This document shows, in pieces, positions 50,395 through 63,422 of a stretch of DNA of 64,000 bases (within the stretch, counting starts at the first letter, position 1; every line of letters starts with the position of its first letter). The translations under genes were made by a program, and so were the position numbers. The notes under the pieces were generated by a model. That model had not been told where the DNA came from. It saw nothing but the letters and a program-made list of their open reading frames with translations, and made no database searches. The DNA is taken from positions 21,305,023 through 21,369,022 of the forward strand of contig CM060200.1 of assembly GCA_030562195.1 (NCBI GenBank), in the 5' to 3' direction. The stretch is from Nipponacmea schrenckii (Eukaryota > Mollusca > Gastropoda > Lottiidae).

Positions 50395-50535
50395 TTTTGA
50401 CTTTCCTAGCCCCGTTCGATTTGTCAACTTCTGCTTCTGGAAGACGTCTTCCGTTCATTCGATTCGGTCTCTTCCGATTACTGAAGATCTTCTGACTCTT
50501 CCGAGAAATTGTTGGAAGAGACGGAAGAAAACATG
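50395..50535 (+). promoter_or_regulatory. Probable promoter/5' leader with repeated CTTCCG (ETS-like) motifs
   Basis: The CTTCCG core or its complement CGGAAG occurs at least four times here (GTCTTCCGTTC, CTCTTCCGATT, CTCTTCCGAG, GACGGAAGAA). Another CTTCTTCCGG lies near 49975, beside the glutaredoxin start. Clustered ETS-type sites without a clear TATA box are typical of housekeeping promoters. Several of the motifs can also pair with one another. Confidence 0.45.
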
Positions 50536-50649
50536 GCGGACGATTTGTACAAGTGTGGGATTTTCTTTCACTATGGTTACTACCCCTCGTTTATTACTTC
50601 TGGAAGCAGTAAATCGAACGGAGCCCAGGGGAAAATGGTAGCTAATTGA
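50533..50649 (+). CDS. Upstream ORF (38 codons) in the ARRDC leader
   Basis: ATG at 50533 lies in a good start context (AAAACATGGCG). It encodes MADDLYKCGIFFHYGYYPSF and then a polar end, with stop TGA at 50647. It is in the same frame as the ARRDC start at 50707 but separated by that stop. It could be a translated uORF, an unrelated first exon, or chance. Confidence 0.35.
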   Translation: MADDLYKCGIFFHYGYYPSFITSGSSKSNGAQGKMVAN

Positions 50650-50706
50650 CTTCCGTATCTGTTTTCAGCTAATCATTTGACAATCTTACTGTCAAAAACG
50701 CTCGAA

Positions 50707-53700
50707 ATGGGAAAACTAACCAGATTTGAGATAAATATAGATGCCCCTAGCCCCGTGTTCTATGCCGGACAGGTTGTGCAGGGTCGCGTTACTGTTGAAC
50801 TCAGCGAACCTAAGAAAGTTAGAGGTAGGCTTTAACTCCTCTCCGGGCACTGCAGTCTCCGGGCTCTGACTGCAGTGCCAATGGCATGGCCACCCTGTTT
50901 ATTTACAGCACTCCATAATAATGATGTTCGCTAACGTGAGATAGATATTGACCTTGCGATTCTTCTAGTCAAATATATGGGAAAAGAGAATAACCTGGCA
51001 TACAGTTATTATTGTGTTGATAGTAAACAAATAATTGAATTTTGGAAAATGTCATTTACACATTTTTATTTCAAACCTTTAACAAAATTACCATTGGTGA
51101 TCCTATCCATGGGAATTTAAATCTGTGATTTTCCTTTGTATCATATTTGCACAAATACTCTAACACACTCCAGAAAGCACAGTTCTTGACAAAATTTTAT
51201 AATCATTCAAGGATGAACCAAATTTATTAAATATTCATTTTTAATTGCATCTGTTCTTGAAAATGCATTCCAACCCTATTGGATTTTGTGTATTATCACC
51301 CAAGGATGAAACATTACTTTATCTTATTGCCTTTGATTTTAAAAGAGTTATTCATACTTGTAAATGTACTGTAATGCCAAATATTCTTTTTAAAATCAAA
51401 GCTTTATTGGTCATATTTTAACTTACCACCAGTAACTGACTAGTTATCTACCTTTTCTTGTAATTTAGGCATACGCTTGTCGTTTTATGGCAGAGCATTT
51501 GTTCATTGGACTGAAAGAAGACATAAGGGATCTGGTAACAACAGGCGAACAGAAACTGTTCATTATAGGGCTGAGGAGGAATACTTCAATCAAGAAGTGC
51601 TACTATTTGGACAATGTAAGTAAATTATAATCCATTTATTATTTTTTGTGAGGTATGATACAGGGCTTTCTTTAAAACATTCCTTGGCATTTCATTGAAG
51701 TATAGTGTGTGGTATTGTACTGTTGTTAAATTTTGTCTTTGTCACTATAAGGATTTTTATTTCAGGGCCGAAGATGGGTAATGATTCGACTATTTTGCCT
51801 GCTGGTATAAATACCTACCCGTTTCAATTTCAACTTCCTGGAAACCTACCATCTTCTTTTGAGGGTACTTATGGTTATGTACGTTACTGGTTAAAGTCAA
51901 CAATAGACCAGCCATGGAAATTTGATCACACAACTAAAACAGCTTTTACTGTAATCTGTTTGTTAGATTTGAATAGAGAACCAACAGCCACTGTGAGTAT
52001 TTTAAAGTTCCTAGCATTTGTAACTAACTTTGAAGACTACTAGCTTCTTTTCTTTTAGCTTGAACAATATTTACAACATTGAAGAAGTTGATTGTCACAT
52101 CATTTTATAGCCAAGCTTTTAGAATCACTGTACAAAGTGATATACTATGCCCCAGTCAGTCAATAAATAGAGCATGTATTACAAGACGTATTATTTATGA
52201 CACTTTTGGACAGTTAGAAATTACTGTATTTATGTGTTAATGTTTCAGCAACCTAGACAAGGTCATGATGAGAAGACTCTATGTTGTTGGTGTTGTAAAT
52301 CTGGACCAATATCTGCTGTATTTAGAATAGATAGAGGTGGTTATGTTCCAGGGGAAGCAATCACATTAAATGTTGAAATTAATAACTCATCAAATCGAAA
52401 GGTCAATGGTTCATCTGTCAATTTTAAAATGGTATGTTATAAATGTGAAAATAGTTTGACAAGTGAAATATTAAGCATTGTTTAAGGCTTGATAAAACTT
52501 TTGAAATTATTTTTAAGAAACATTGTATCTTTTTGCAGCCCTTGACATCTAGTATAAGTCATTCTGGATATAAATTATTTCAGGTAACAAAATACCATGC
52601 CAGACGCAAAACAAAGACACAAAGTAGAAGTCTGGCAAAGATTAAACATGGAGAATTTAAGCAAGGTGAAAATGATATTTGGAGTGCTGAAAGATTAGTT
52701 ATCCCCCCTGTTCCTCCCTCCTTTCTCACTGGTTGTCGTATTATAGATATACATTATTATCTAGAAGTGAGTATATAGACCCTTGTTCATTAATGATGTT
52801 TACTTTCCTCATATAGCTTAAGTTCTATAAAGATATTTGCAGTACCTCAGTAAGCTAGGTTGGAGAGCTAACATAAAAAAATGCATCTTGTCTTTTAGAT
52901 TCAACATTAGATCCCAAACCAGTACAGACCTTTGCCACCATTTTTTAGAAAAATGCTAAATGAAAATAAAATATGTCATCATTCTGACCAATTAATATTG
53001 GTTGTTTTTTATATTGGGAAATTTAGATAGGTGACATGAAAAAATGTAGTAATGACTTAAGAGCTTTTTAATATCAAAAAAGTTTTCAAATTATGCTACA
53101 AATAAGTTTTGAAAATATTATTATATTTTTTTTTCTAGTTGAAGGTAGATCCTTCTGGACCAGCCTTTGATCTGTGTATACCTTTTGAAATAATTATTGG
53201 TACAATTCCTCTGCAACATATTGTACAGCAGTTCCCTCCTATACCTCCTCCTCAAACCTATCCTCCTGTACCTGCTTATGGTGGTGCAACACCTTCCGAT
53301 CCTGTTAATCCTGCTCCTTTAGGACGTAAGTTAATTTCATCATTATCATTCTATCTATCATTATAGTTATGTGGTATATGCCAAGTATGATATTCAAAAT
53401 TTAAATTCAAAAGGAATTGAAAAGAAAGTATTTCAGTCATTTATATGAAGTTAAAGCATATAATTCAGAATTGAAGCTTGTGTAGTAAGCAACAATTGAG
53501 GCAATTTTTCCTAAATTTAGTGCTTTACCACAGTTAAAGTGTTTAAGATGAAATACAGCATATTTTTTTATTATTTCTTTTAATAGCACCACCTTCCTAT
53601 GCTGATTGTGTTTTTGGTAAAGTTAATATCAAGGAACAGACTGATGACGATTACACCAAAGGAAATATGGACTTTGCACCTCAATATACTTACTACAACT

Positions 53701-53750
53701 GGGGACATACACCATCTGCTCCTCCTCCTCCAGAAGAAGAAGTGGAATAA
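50707..53750 (+). CDS. Arrestin domain-containing protein (ARRDC2/3/4-like)
   Basis: Seven exons (50707-50824, 51469-51615, 51766-51992, 52249-52431, 52584-52766, 53139-53325, 53587-53750) give 402 residues. The arrestin-N domain opens MGKLTRFEINIDAPSPVFYA and contains LPGNLPSSFEGTYGYVRYW. The arrestin-C domain contains CCWCCKSG, NDIWSAERLVIPPVPPSF and IPFEIIIGTIPL. After a Pro-rich hinge comes PPPSY (PPxY type) and a C-terminus with MDFAPQYTYYNW, the pattern seen in ARRDC2-4. The fifth exon was started at the TTTCAG before 52584, not at 52539, because this gives the same 183-bp exon as the paralogue and no 15-residue insert. It is expected to be an endosomal/plasma-membrane adaptor recruiting NEDD4-type ligases to receptors. 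Confidence 0.93.
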
Positions 53751-55985
53751 ACAGCCCCTTATTAATAGTTCATACTCCTTGGGGCCAAATTCATAAAAAT
53801 TGCAACTTTTCAGAAGTTTTTTATCAGTTTTATTCTCAACTCATTTATTTTCAAGCAAAATTGTTGATTTGAAAATAAGTGCTATTCTTTGCATATGTAG
53901 TTAAATATATTGGTAGTCTAAAAATATATGATGTCCAATTTTCTGCAATATCTATATCTTTTTTTTTGTAGAAAAAGAATTTTAATTTTAAAATCTATGA
54001 AATTGTTTATTTTATAAATTTGGCACTAAATTTGTTATTTATACTTATTTGATAATACATTGTTATTAACTATTGTTTGAAATACCTGTGTTCATATAGA
54101 AATTTAAACCTTACTAATTATGTAATGTGATGTACAATATTTTTTGTTAATACTTTTATGTTGGTTTTTAATTTTTGTGAATTTATACTTTAGTATAGTT
54201 GTTTTGATACAGGATTTTTATAATTATATAGGATGTTTTGGAGTAATACTTTTGTGGTTTTGCTCTTTGGGTTCAGAATGTCTTTAAATTTCTTAAAGGA
54301 TTCTTTTTATAGTTTATAAAAATTTGTTTTACTGCTGATTTTCATTTCTATCATTTTCCAATTTTTCCTTTATTTTCGAAACTTATCATTTTCATACAAT
54401 TGTGTGTTAACCTCTCTTTAATCTTTTTCAACCCTCGAACTTTGGCAGCTATAGAGACTTTGAGGTTTTTTTTTTTGGTTTTTGGCTTGTTGTTGAGAGA
54501 GGGTGACATATATTGGCTTAAAATAATGGTCACAAGTGATCAAAAATATGCTCAAGATTAACAAGATTTCAGTTGTAAATGATTTATTTATCTGGTGTTA
54601 TTTTTTCATTTTTAAGTGTAAAACTTGGCTTCAAGCCGAAGAATAAGCACTAATGAGATTATTTTCGCTTAAATTTAAATCAAATTGTCTTGGTGCCAAA
54701 ATGCTTGAGCTCTTTTAATTGTAAATGTAGATAAGCTGTTGGTTGGCTTATATTCCTTCTCCAGCCTTTTACAATAGTATTCTAAGAGAACAAACATGAA
54801 ATTGTGCACATAGCTTTCTTGTTCCCTGTATTTCATTTCATCCTAATATAGGTTCTATTTATTATGTGAAATAATATTTTCTTATAAATCTAATATTGTT
54901 TAAATATATATTGAACTATACCCTTAGTTTATATGGTAGCTTGACTTAGGTCCTAGTAAATGAAACAGGCCTTGCCTTTCTATCACATTTTGCCTTTTGC
55001 TGAATAGATATGATATTTTTAAAGAAAATGGGTGTTCAATTTGTTTTAGAATATCTGTTATTGAGTCTCAAACTCTTAAGAGAACTATAAGATACAGAGT
55101 TATTGTTCTTGAATCTCAACATAATAGATCACCTTACATTTGAATATATAGTTGTTGTGCAGAATTTGTTGTTGATTATTATATTAGATCCCTACGTAAT
55201 GAGCTTAAAGTATTTATTTAAATTAGTGCCATAATATATTTCTTTTCATATACTTGGATATTTATAATTACATGTATAATGAACTATTACGCCATTTGTT
55301 AATTATTATACATGTATTTCATGAACTTTACTTGTAACTTACTTTCTGGACTAATAAATCATGATTGCAAGGTTTAGGAAGTCTCAACTTTGCGTCTTAA
55401 CCATCTTAATCTATTATGAACATTGTCTTATTCATTGAATGCAATATCCACTATTCATAACATTGTAAAGATGCAATTTTGAGATTTCTACTAAATTTTC
55501 TTTAGAACCTAATATTTCGATCTGTAAATCTTGTTCACATTGCAAATTTCAGCTTTCAAACCACTATTCATTTTACAGAAAATGTTATTATTTATTTATA
55601 CTGGTCAACCTGTTTAGTTTTTGTTTAGTTTTTCTTTAAATTTTTACTTTATATAGTAGTCATAGACAGTATTCATTTTGTTGTTATTTCTGTGGTGCAA
55701 TTTATTGTCAAAATTGCTTTTTGTTTTTTTTTAACCAAAGATCTGTTAAATTAAAGTATTAGAATGCTAAATATTTCAAATTCATTGTAAACCTTGTTCA
55801 TTCAAATTCTGAATGTTTGTTTGGTTATGCTAATATTTATATGACTAAATCCCTTTAATAGGTAATATTCTTAGGATTGTCATTTTTAGCCGTTTATTAT
55901 TATATCTAAAGGTTGGTTTTCTTTCTTCTATTATGTTTTTTATAACAAACAAATTCTAATAAAGTTACAATAAAACTATTTATAT
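53751..55985 (+). other. Long 3' UTR of plus-strand ARRDC gene
   Basis: About 2.2 kb of T-rich sequence has no coding exon. AATAAA at 55958-55963, followed by a second AATAAA-like CAATAAAAC, is the best distal polyadenylation site; earlier sites are possible. Extent is inferred. Confidence 0.5.
55958..55963 (+). terminator. Distal polyadenylation signal of ARRDC gene
   Basis: AATAAA in a T-rich 3' flank, about 130 bp from the opposing ADAMTS signal. Confidence 0.5.
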
Positions 55986-56088
55986 CTGAATAATGTTATG
56001 TTCTAAATAATGATGATAACTAAAAAAAAACATTTGTATGGGAAAAGAGGTTTTAAGATGGAAACATATTGATCCTTTGTAAAAGCTT

Positions 56089-56094
56089 TTTATT
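56089..56094 (-). terminator. Polyadenylation signal of ADAMTS gene
   Basis: TTTATT on the plus strand, AATAAA on the coding strand, about 255 bp past the TAA stop. Confidence 0.45.
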
Positions 56095-56348
56095 TTTAAT
56101 ACAAAGTTTTTCAGATATTTGCTATTCTAGCTAATAAAACCCAAATTTTTTATCCAAAGCATTCTGAATGATAATCCGATGTCCAGTTAGTTCAAAATAA
56201 AAGAGGTACTGGCATCTTAAATTGAAGTGAACTAAAGGCACAACAGGATACCAAACACACCGATCTAAATGTAAAGGAGGTAGCTATATTACGAGTTTCT
56301 GGGTCACATGAGATTTACTGGCTTCCAATTCAATTAACACTCAGTTGG

Positions 56349-59300
56349 TTAACCACGTTTAGCTGCATGTTTTAAACAGGTTAAACAACACATTTTTTGA
56401 AAATACTCTCTGTTACAGAATCTGAATTTTAAAACTAATGGGCAGTAAGCAACCTTGTATTTATCAACACATTCTGAAAATATAACAAAATATCCCTTTT
56501 GAGTTTTATAGTTCATGAAACTTCTGCGAATTCTTTGATGCACAGTTTAATAGTTGACTTGATTTCCACGGTATTCCTTCGAATGTTTCACACAAAAAAA
56601 GATGTATATCTACCTTCATTCTCTGTCTTTTTGTCGCATTTCATTTCACAGGTACGAACTGTTACAGGTTTCAATCGTCTGTCACAGTTTTCACTAATAT
56701 CACCATTTGATGCGTGGCATTGGACATTTCTTCTCTGATGACCTCTACCACATTCCGCAGAACACTGGAATATAATCATAGACCCGCTTTTACATACATT
56801 GATTCCTGATGATCTATTCATTATCTCTGTACGTCTCCGTGGAGAATGGTACCGTGACTTCGTATCTTGAAATCTTCGCTGTACACATATGATCATACTA
56901 GAGGGCAAAGATTAAGCTTAAAGCATATCAGACAATAAACAAACTATTTCACCTACCTCTCCCCATTCACCTTTCACCCATTTCGGAGGTGAACAATCTT
57001 TATTGATACAAATTTTTCTGGTAATTGGTTTATTTTTGATCCCACATTTATCTTCTTTTAGGTAAGTTTTACCGTCACTGGTCATACAAAAAGCTCTTCT
57101 TTTCTTCTCCCCAATCCCACAACTTGGACTACACTACAATAAGTTGAATAAAGCAGTATATAATCTTGGTAAGTTATAGGATTTAGAAGATACATTATTC
57201 TTACAACACACGTAATATAATACATCAACTTGACCTCCTGTATCCCAAAGTATTGGTCTGTTTGGAAGTTGTTGAGGAAATATTTTAAGGTTCGCAGAAG
57301 CATTACCTAAAATATAGTTATGAAGTACCAAAAATTCTTACCACAGACCATTCATCTGTAAACCAAACTGAGGGACATTCTACTTTACCACAAACTCTTT
57401 CAACTGACGGCTTTTCTTCAAGACATTTAGAATCATCAACTACTTCTTTAGGTTCTCCATCTCCAACTGTACTATCACATACAACAGTTCTTGTCTGTAT
57501 ACCACCACCACAAGATTGACTACAATCACCCCAACCGCTGTATGTCCAACTGTTAAATGGAGAAAATTAATTTTTAGCTGTTAGCATAATAGTCTTTGAA
57601 GTCTAGATCGTATAAGGTGCATTGTCCTTGATCCATATCAACATTACAACCGAGCGTACGATTCTTCAAAATGTTTTCCATCCAGCACTTGATATATGAC
57701 ACAAAAATATCAATATCATCGGTAGTGGGGTTTCGGCGAAGAGTAAGCTTGCATGTGCTGAATGGTAATTTGAAACATAAGATTGCTTCTATAAATGAAA
57801 CTATAGTAGAGAAGACCATCGATATACAATATAATATAATTTAGTAGTTACTTACGAGGGAGGACATGGTTGAGGATTACAGACTTTTCTATGATCACTT
57901 GGTCGTGGCTGGGGACGGCAATACTTATCGGGAACTATGTTAGAATTTCTTTTGTGAACGCATTGTGGTTTTGATATGTGTAAACCTGAAATGGAATTGA
58001 TATGGATCATTACCATGATTACACATTAATGTGATTAATATTTCTCACCGCATCCTTTTTTTTTTTTTTTTTTTTGTGGCAATTTTGAGCCAATTCAATG
58101 TTTGTGAGCTGAAGTATCAAGGTGTACTACTTACCCTTGGCACATGTCTTGGAACATTTTGACCAAGGTGAATGATCCCAGGTATATAATGATATATCAT
58201 GATTTGTGTGGGTTTTATTAAATGCTAGATTATATTCATATTTTACTCCTTTATTTTCTTCTTGTAGTAACATCTGCAAATATATTGGAAAGCACGTCGA
58301 TATATACTCTAGTTTTGACATTCATTTACATAATACTATCCACCTTGCTCCTATTGATGCTGACCATTCAGTTGTCATTTTAGGTCCATATATTATGTGA
58401 AATGCTCAATAACTAATGGCTGGTGAAAGGAGGCAATTCTTACCATAACCACTAGCGCTTCTCTCGTTGGACCAACAGCTTCTAATAATTCAGATTGACT
58501 GTCTTGCCGTTCATAATGAAATACGGTTCCTGCTAACTGAAATTTTCGAGGCCAGTCAATAGTCCAATCCCCATTTATATAGTATCTATCTCCTTCATTC
58601 TTCAATGCTACAATATAAAATCATGTATTTGTACAAAGATATTTGTAGGCATCGAAAGATTTGTTCAAAACAGATTTTTTTAGCACATTGGGAGTCTTTT
58701 TTAACTATCGGAGTAAGTAAACGGACTTACCGAGGTAGTTTTGTGAGAATGTGGCTTCTTCAACTTTAACATTCATCGCACCAGTTGGAATTTTCACTAT
58801 TTCATGGTATGCTGGAATAGATGAGTATGGTTCGCGATTGGTAAATTCATATAAATAGATTCTTAGATTCGAAATTGGGAACGGTACAGATATCTGATAA
58901 CCCTTAGGTTTTATCTTAAAAATTCTGAAATGCGGACGGACATCGTGGTAAAGGACAAGGGGGTTTCTGTCCTTTTGAAGCGTTTATGGACTTACAGCCT
59001 TTTGGTAAAGGTTTAGTAAATAATCCTGATATTGTTTTACATGTAGTACCATCACCACCACAAACACGGCATTTATCTTCTCTTAATGTTGATCCTAGAT
59101 ATCCATCACACCCCACTTTCTGTTGATATAAAAAAAAACTGGCATAAACTACTAGTTTCAAATGTTATTAAAAATTCAAACTACTCGTCTGTAAACCGTA
59201 TCGTCGAAAGAGCGTGGTTTTGATAAGAATTTGAAAAGTTCAATTGACAAAATAACCATATCATGATAACTTTCTTACTAAAAAAGTGGGTAAAAACAAC

Positions 59301-62300
59301 TTACATGGCAGTCTCCACTGATACAAACATCTAATTTATCTGGATAACACTTTGTACCATCCAAGACTTTCGGATTCCTCTCAGTGTAAAAATTGTAACC
59401 TTCGGCCATGCAAATTAAGGCACAGGGCTTCACCTGTACTGCAAAAAATTAAATTGGGTTTTAATCAGATAGCACAGTCTTATTCCAAATTAATGTAACA
59501 AGAATAATGACTGTTCGAGGTGATGAAATCGTTTAAGGTAAGTTTACATTTCATACTGACTACGAATTCGCTACGAAAATTTGAACCAGCAGATATATTA
59601 TTTTGTACCAATGTGTCAGCGATGTTCTCATGTACCATGGGTTTCACAAAATACCACAATAGGTTTTATATTGATTATACAGAACATTTTCTAAATGGAG
59701 CGTCAGAACCTGTAATACAATTACAATTAATTCATTATCCAAATGTCAGTTGTTGTGAAATGGTTTTCAAGATTTGATCTAAGCTTTGGCTTTTGGCAAC
59801 TAATTTGATATCTGATAAACGCTGCACTTCAAGACTACAACATCAATATTACAATGCCATTCCGTATTATTACCTCCTGTATAGGGTTTCCATGAATAAT
59901 GTCTTCCTCTAAACGTCTCATTGTCTGAATTACGACACTGAACCACTCGAAAATCAACTGAATCTTGAGGGCATGGCTGAAATTGATATAAGCCTTGATA
60001 ATGACCCGAAAGTATTTATATCTACGTTACAAGCAAAACGATTACATTTAAAATTAATTTAAAATAACATGTAAATGTCCCACCAAATCAAACATCAAAT
60101 ATTTAAGAGATGTACCTTTATTTGACATGATCGATATCTTTTTCTTTCTCCGGTACAATATTTTCCACCATGACGAGCTCTGAAATATTCGTGTATTTAC
60201 AACTCTTTTACATTTACAATAGTATACACTAAAGTTGCATGTTTTTTGTTCTTGATTCTTTTTTTTGGGGAGGGGAGGGGGTGTAAGTTTTTTTCATGAA
60301 TCTTTATTAATTTAAAGTTTATGTTTGTTTAATTTCTAAGGAGTCCCCTATCGTCACCCTATACTCACGGTGGGTTGCTGCAGTTTCTATGACTAGCTGA
60401 CACTCCTCCACCACAAGTTCTAGAACAACTTCCCCATTCAGACCAACCACCCCAATTACCATCTACTGGTTTTGGTATGAAATATTTAGATCTACATGTT
60501 CCTCGATAACACCACTAAAATATATCGAAATGGCAGCAGAAAATTAACGTGCAGTCATTTAAAAAAAATTTCCATGTAATAAGTAGTTTCGTATGATCAA
60601 TTTGTTTGAAATATCAGTATACTAAATCATTAAATTTCCATGTATACTATATATACATACCCCGTTCTTCCTATTTGTAAGTGGACATTGGGTTCCTTCA
60701 GCTGCTGGTATACTATTAGTAACACATTCACCTTTGTTATCTTTACACGACAATTCGGCACATATATTCTACAATGCCAAATTATTTGTATTAGTGAATC
60801 GTCTGTTCTGATATGAGTATATGAGTATAGCTCCCATACTAATGGGGTATTATATCATGGTTTAACTTCAGAGTTACAGTTCCTTTTACCTATAGATCTG
60901 TATCGTTATAGAGACAAATGAAGTCACTTACTTTCATGTTACACGCGCTGGATCTGTCTCCAAACTGAAGTTTACATTGTTCATTAGCACCATGTCGCTC
61001 ACCAGCCAACTGATCTGGGAAATCAAATTCTCTCTGTGGTGGAGTATTTTTAAGACAATGTCCTCTACCCGAGCTGCAAAAAATGAACGATAATTCAATT
61101 TCGCTTCGCCTATAACAATCGTAAGTGGATGTTAATGTCTGGTTTATATTTATATTTAAAAGGAATAAAACCTATTACTAGTAAAATATTACAGGTTTCC
61201 CTTGAACACTTAATTAGAACACCACTTGCATACTTACTCAAGGAAGCTGGTGATGTATTCCTTACTGCAGCTTGACCATAGAAACGGTTTAGTGTCTTTA
61301 GTAAGTTGAGCAGCCATTATTCTTGCACTTTCGTGTCCAGGAGTACCGCAAGGATTCCCTGCTCCATCGTGATGCATTCCAAAACTATCAATTAAAGAAC
61401 GTTATTAACGTAAGTAATTCTCGGGTAAACACAACATTGTATAATACAGATTTGTCAGATCTAAGGCAATATGCAAACTTGGCAACAAACAGCAACTTGC
61501 ATAAAAGAAATATTATAACCTACTTGTGACCAATTTCATGAGCTATTGTAAAGGCAGATGCCAAACCAATGTCTTCATTAATGCTACAACTTCTATCTTC
61601 TTCACACATTCCAGCTACTGGTGCTAATCCTATCAATAAATTAGCTGTTGGTTATTAAGCTTTAATGCTTCGAAATAATGTTCAATGATCTTCTTTTTGA
61701 GCATTTCGGTAATCCTTTTGACGTCATTTAAAACCGATATCGAAAAAAAAGCAAAAGGCAATTCTTACCAAGTGTTCCACATGGTTTATTTTTATAAGTG
61801 CATATATCAAATCTGCAAAGGAAGAATAGAAATGATTACATAAAACAAGGGTAGCGTTTCACTGAGCGATCAACATACAGTATTCTTTTGCTTAATGTTA
61901 TTGATAGCTTATTCTCCACTTTTTAGCATAAATGTCTATAATGTCTATAATCACTTTACCTGGTTATTAGTATTGCATTGTCATGATGCGCTATTCCATT
62001 TCTATTTACTCCTTCATCATCTGGCCCATTGATAGTCTGCTGCCATTTACAAAAACTATCTAATGATCTATCAGCATGGTGACTTATTTCTAGTCCAGAC
62101 TGAAAGAAATTATCATGGACGTGCAATTCTTTTCTTAATTCTGTTGATTATCAAAAACACTACCATTATCATTTAGAAAAAAAATCTCTAAAACTCTGAT
62201 GCTCCAATGGCTGTCATCCTAATATAGTTTAAATGTTGTTGTGGATCTTAAATTTTACAGAATGTATAGTTAAAATTATATAGTATGAATAAAGAGGTCA

Positions 62301-63422
62301 GGTCATATATGGTCAGAGATTAATATGCACGTGCATTCCTTATATCAAAAAACATTAATGTGAATATACCCCACCTGATCTTCTGAGAGTAGAACTAGCC
62401 TTGTGATAATGATATTGATGGAATTTCCAATACTTGGATCGTGGAATAATTTAGCAACCTGACCTCAAAATATACAGAATATATTTCTATAATGGTTATT
62501 TGGTGGTATGCATTTGCAGTAATTTGTACGGTTGTATGTGCACATAATTTTCCTTGAAGGGATCGGTTAAAAATGGTATACTATATGACCGTGGTAATAC
62601 CTCCTTTATGGTTTATGATGTTTTTGATAATTTAACAAACGTTGCCACACATATAGAAACGATAATAATTAATTGGTGAATTTGTTATATAAAAGAAAGT
62701 ATATCATATAAGTTTAAAGATAACTTGATATACATGAATAAACTATCATTGTTAAGAATGGGTGAATGGAAAATTGTTCTTACAATGTTCATTACTGTTA
62801 AAACATATGGTGCTATTTCTTTCTTTTTATGATAATTAACCATTTTTTTATCAGCTACAACCAACATTTCTACATTCCTGTTTCTACTCACAGACCTTGG
62901 TTTTCTTCTTTTCTTTTTACTCTTATCTTTATAGGTATAGTGATAACGTTTATTGTTTCTTGGTTTCAATACTTCATTGAATATACGAGGTCCTTTATTT
63001 TTGAGACGTTGCCATTTTTTAAACTTGTAATCTGAAATTAGATTTGTTAATATGTTTTTCATTCATTTCATCATGAAATCTCCATGAACAGCAAACCAAC
63101 GCTGTGCAGTAATGAAACTTTGGAAAACTGCAGATAGCTGTAAAATGCATAACTGAATCGACAAAAATCATTTTGAAATGGTTCTCATTTTGCCACTATA
63201 TTTTTTTTCTCGCTTATCTCTTTAAAGTTTTTTGCTTTTGGCTCTGATAATACAGTCAAAATAGGTCTTACCTTTAACACCACAGTGAAGGAATCTATCT
63301 TTAAGTTTTAAAGACGATCTAGAATAGACAATATGAGGATAACCTTCATTCTCTACTTCACTAGTAGTATTCCATAGTGGTTCAACAAAATAATCTTCTT
63401 CTTCAGTACTGAAAACACCATG
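56349..63422 (-). CDS. ADAMTS17/19: ADAMTS17/19-type secreted metalloprotease with PLAC domain (5' partial, two frame slips)
   Basis: There are 22 exons, from 63422-63272 down to 56473-56349. In order: pro-domain ([11 protein letters not shown], then HCGV), furin-type site KKKRRKPR, metalloprotease domain ([27 protein letters not shown], zinc site HEIGHNFGMHHDG), disintegrin-like ([10 protein letters not shown]), central TSP1 ([14 protein letters not shown]), Cys-rich ([11 protein letters not shown]), spacer ([15 protein letters not shown]), four more TSP1 repeats, and a PLAC domain (CCLTC near the end). The [12 protein letters not shown] and [10 protein letters not shown] blocks and five TSP1 plus PLAC point to the ADAMTS17/19 group. 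It is an extracellular matrix protease; known relatives act in microfibril biology. The signal peptide and first exon(s) lie beyond 63422. Two exons (61074-60932 and 60515-60369) each contain one extra base that breaks the frame; all other junctions are in phase. Confidence 0.9.

Noticed and set aside
52539..52583. Fifteen extra residues at the start of ARRDC exon 5
   Set aside because: Using the acceptor before 52584 gives the same 183-bp exon as the paralogue and joins FKM directly to VTKYHARRK, as expected for the family.
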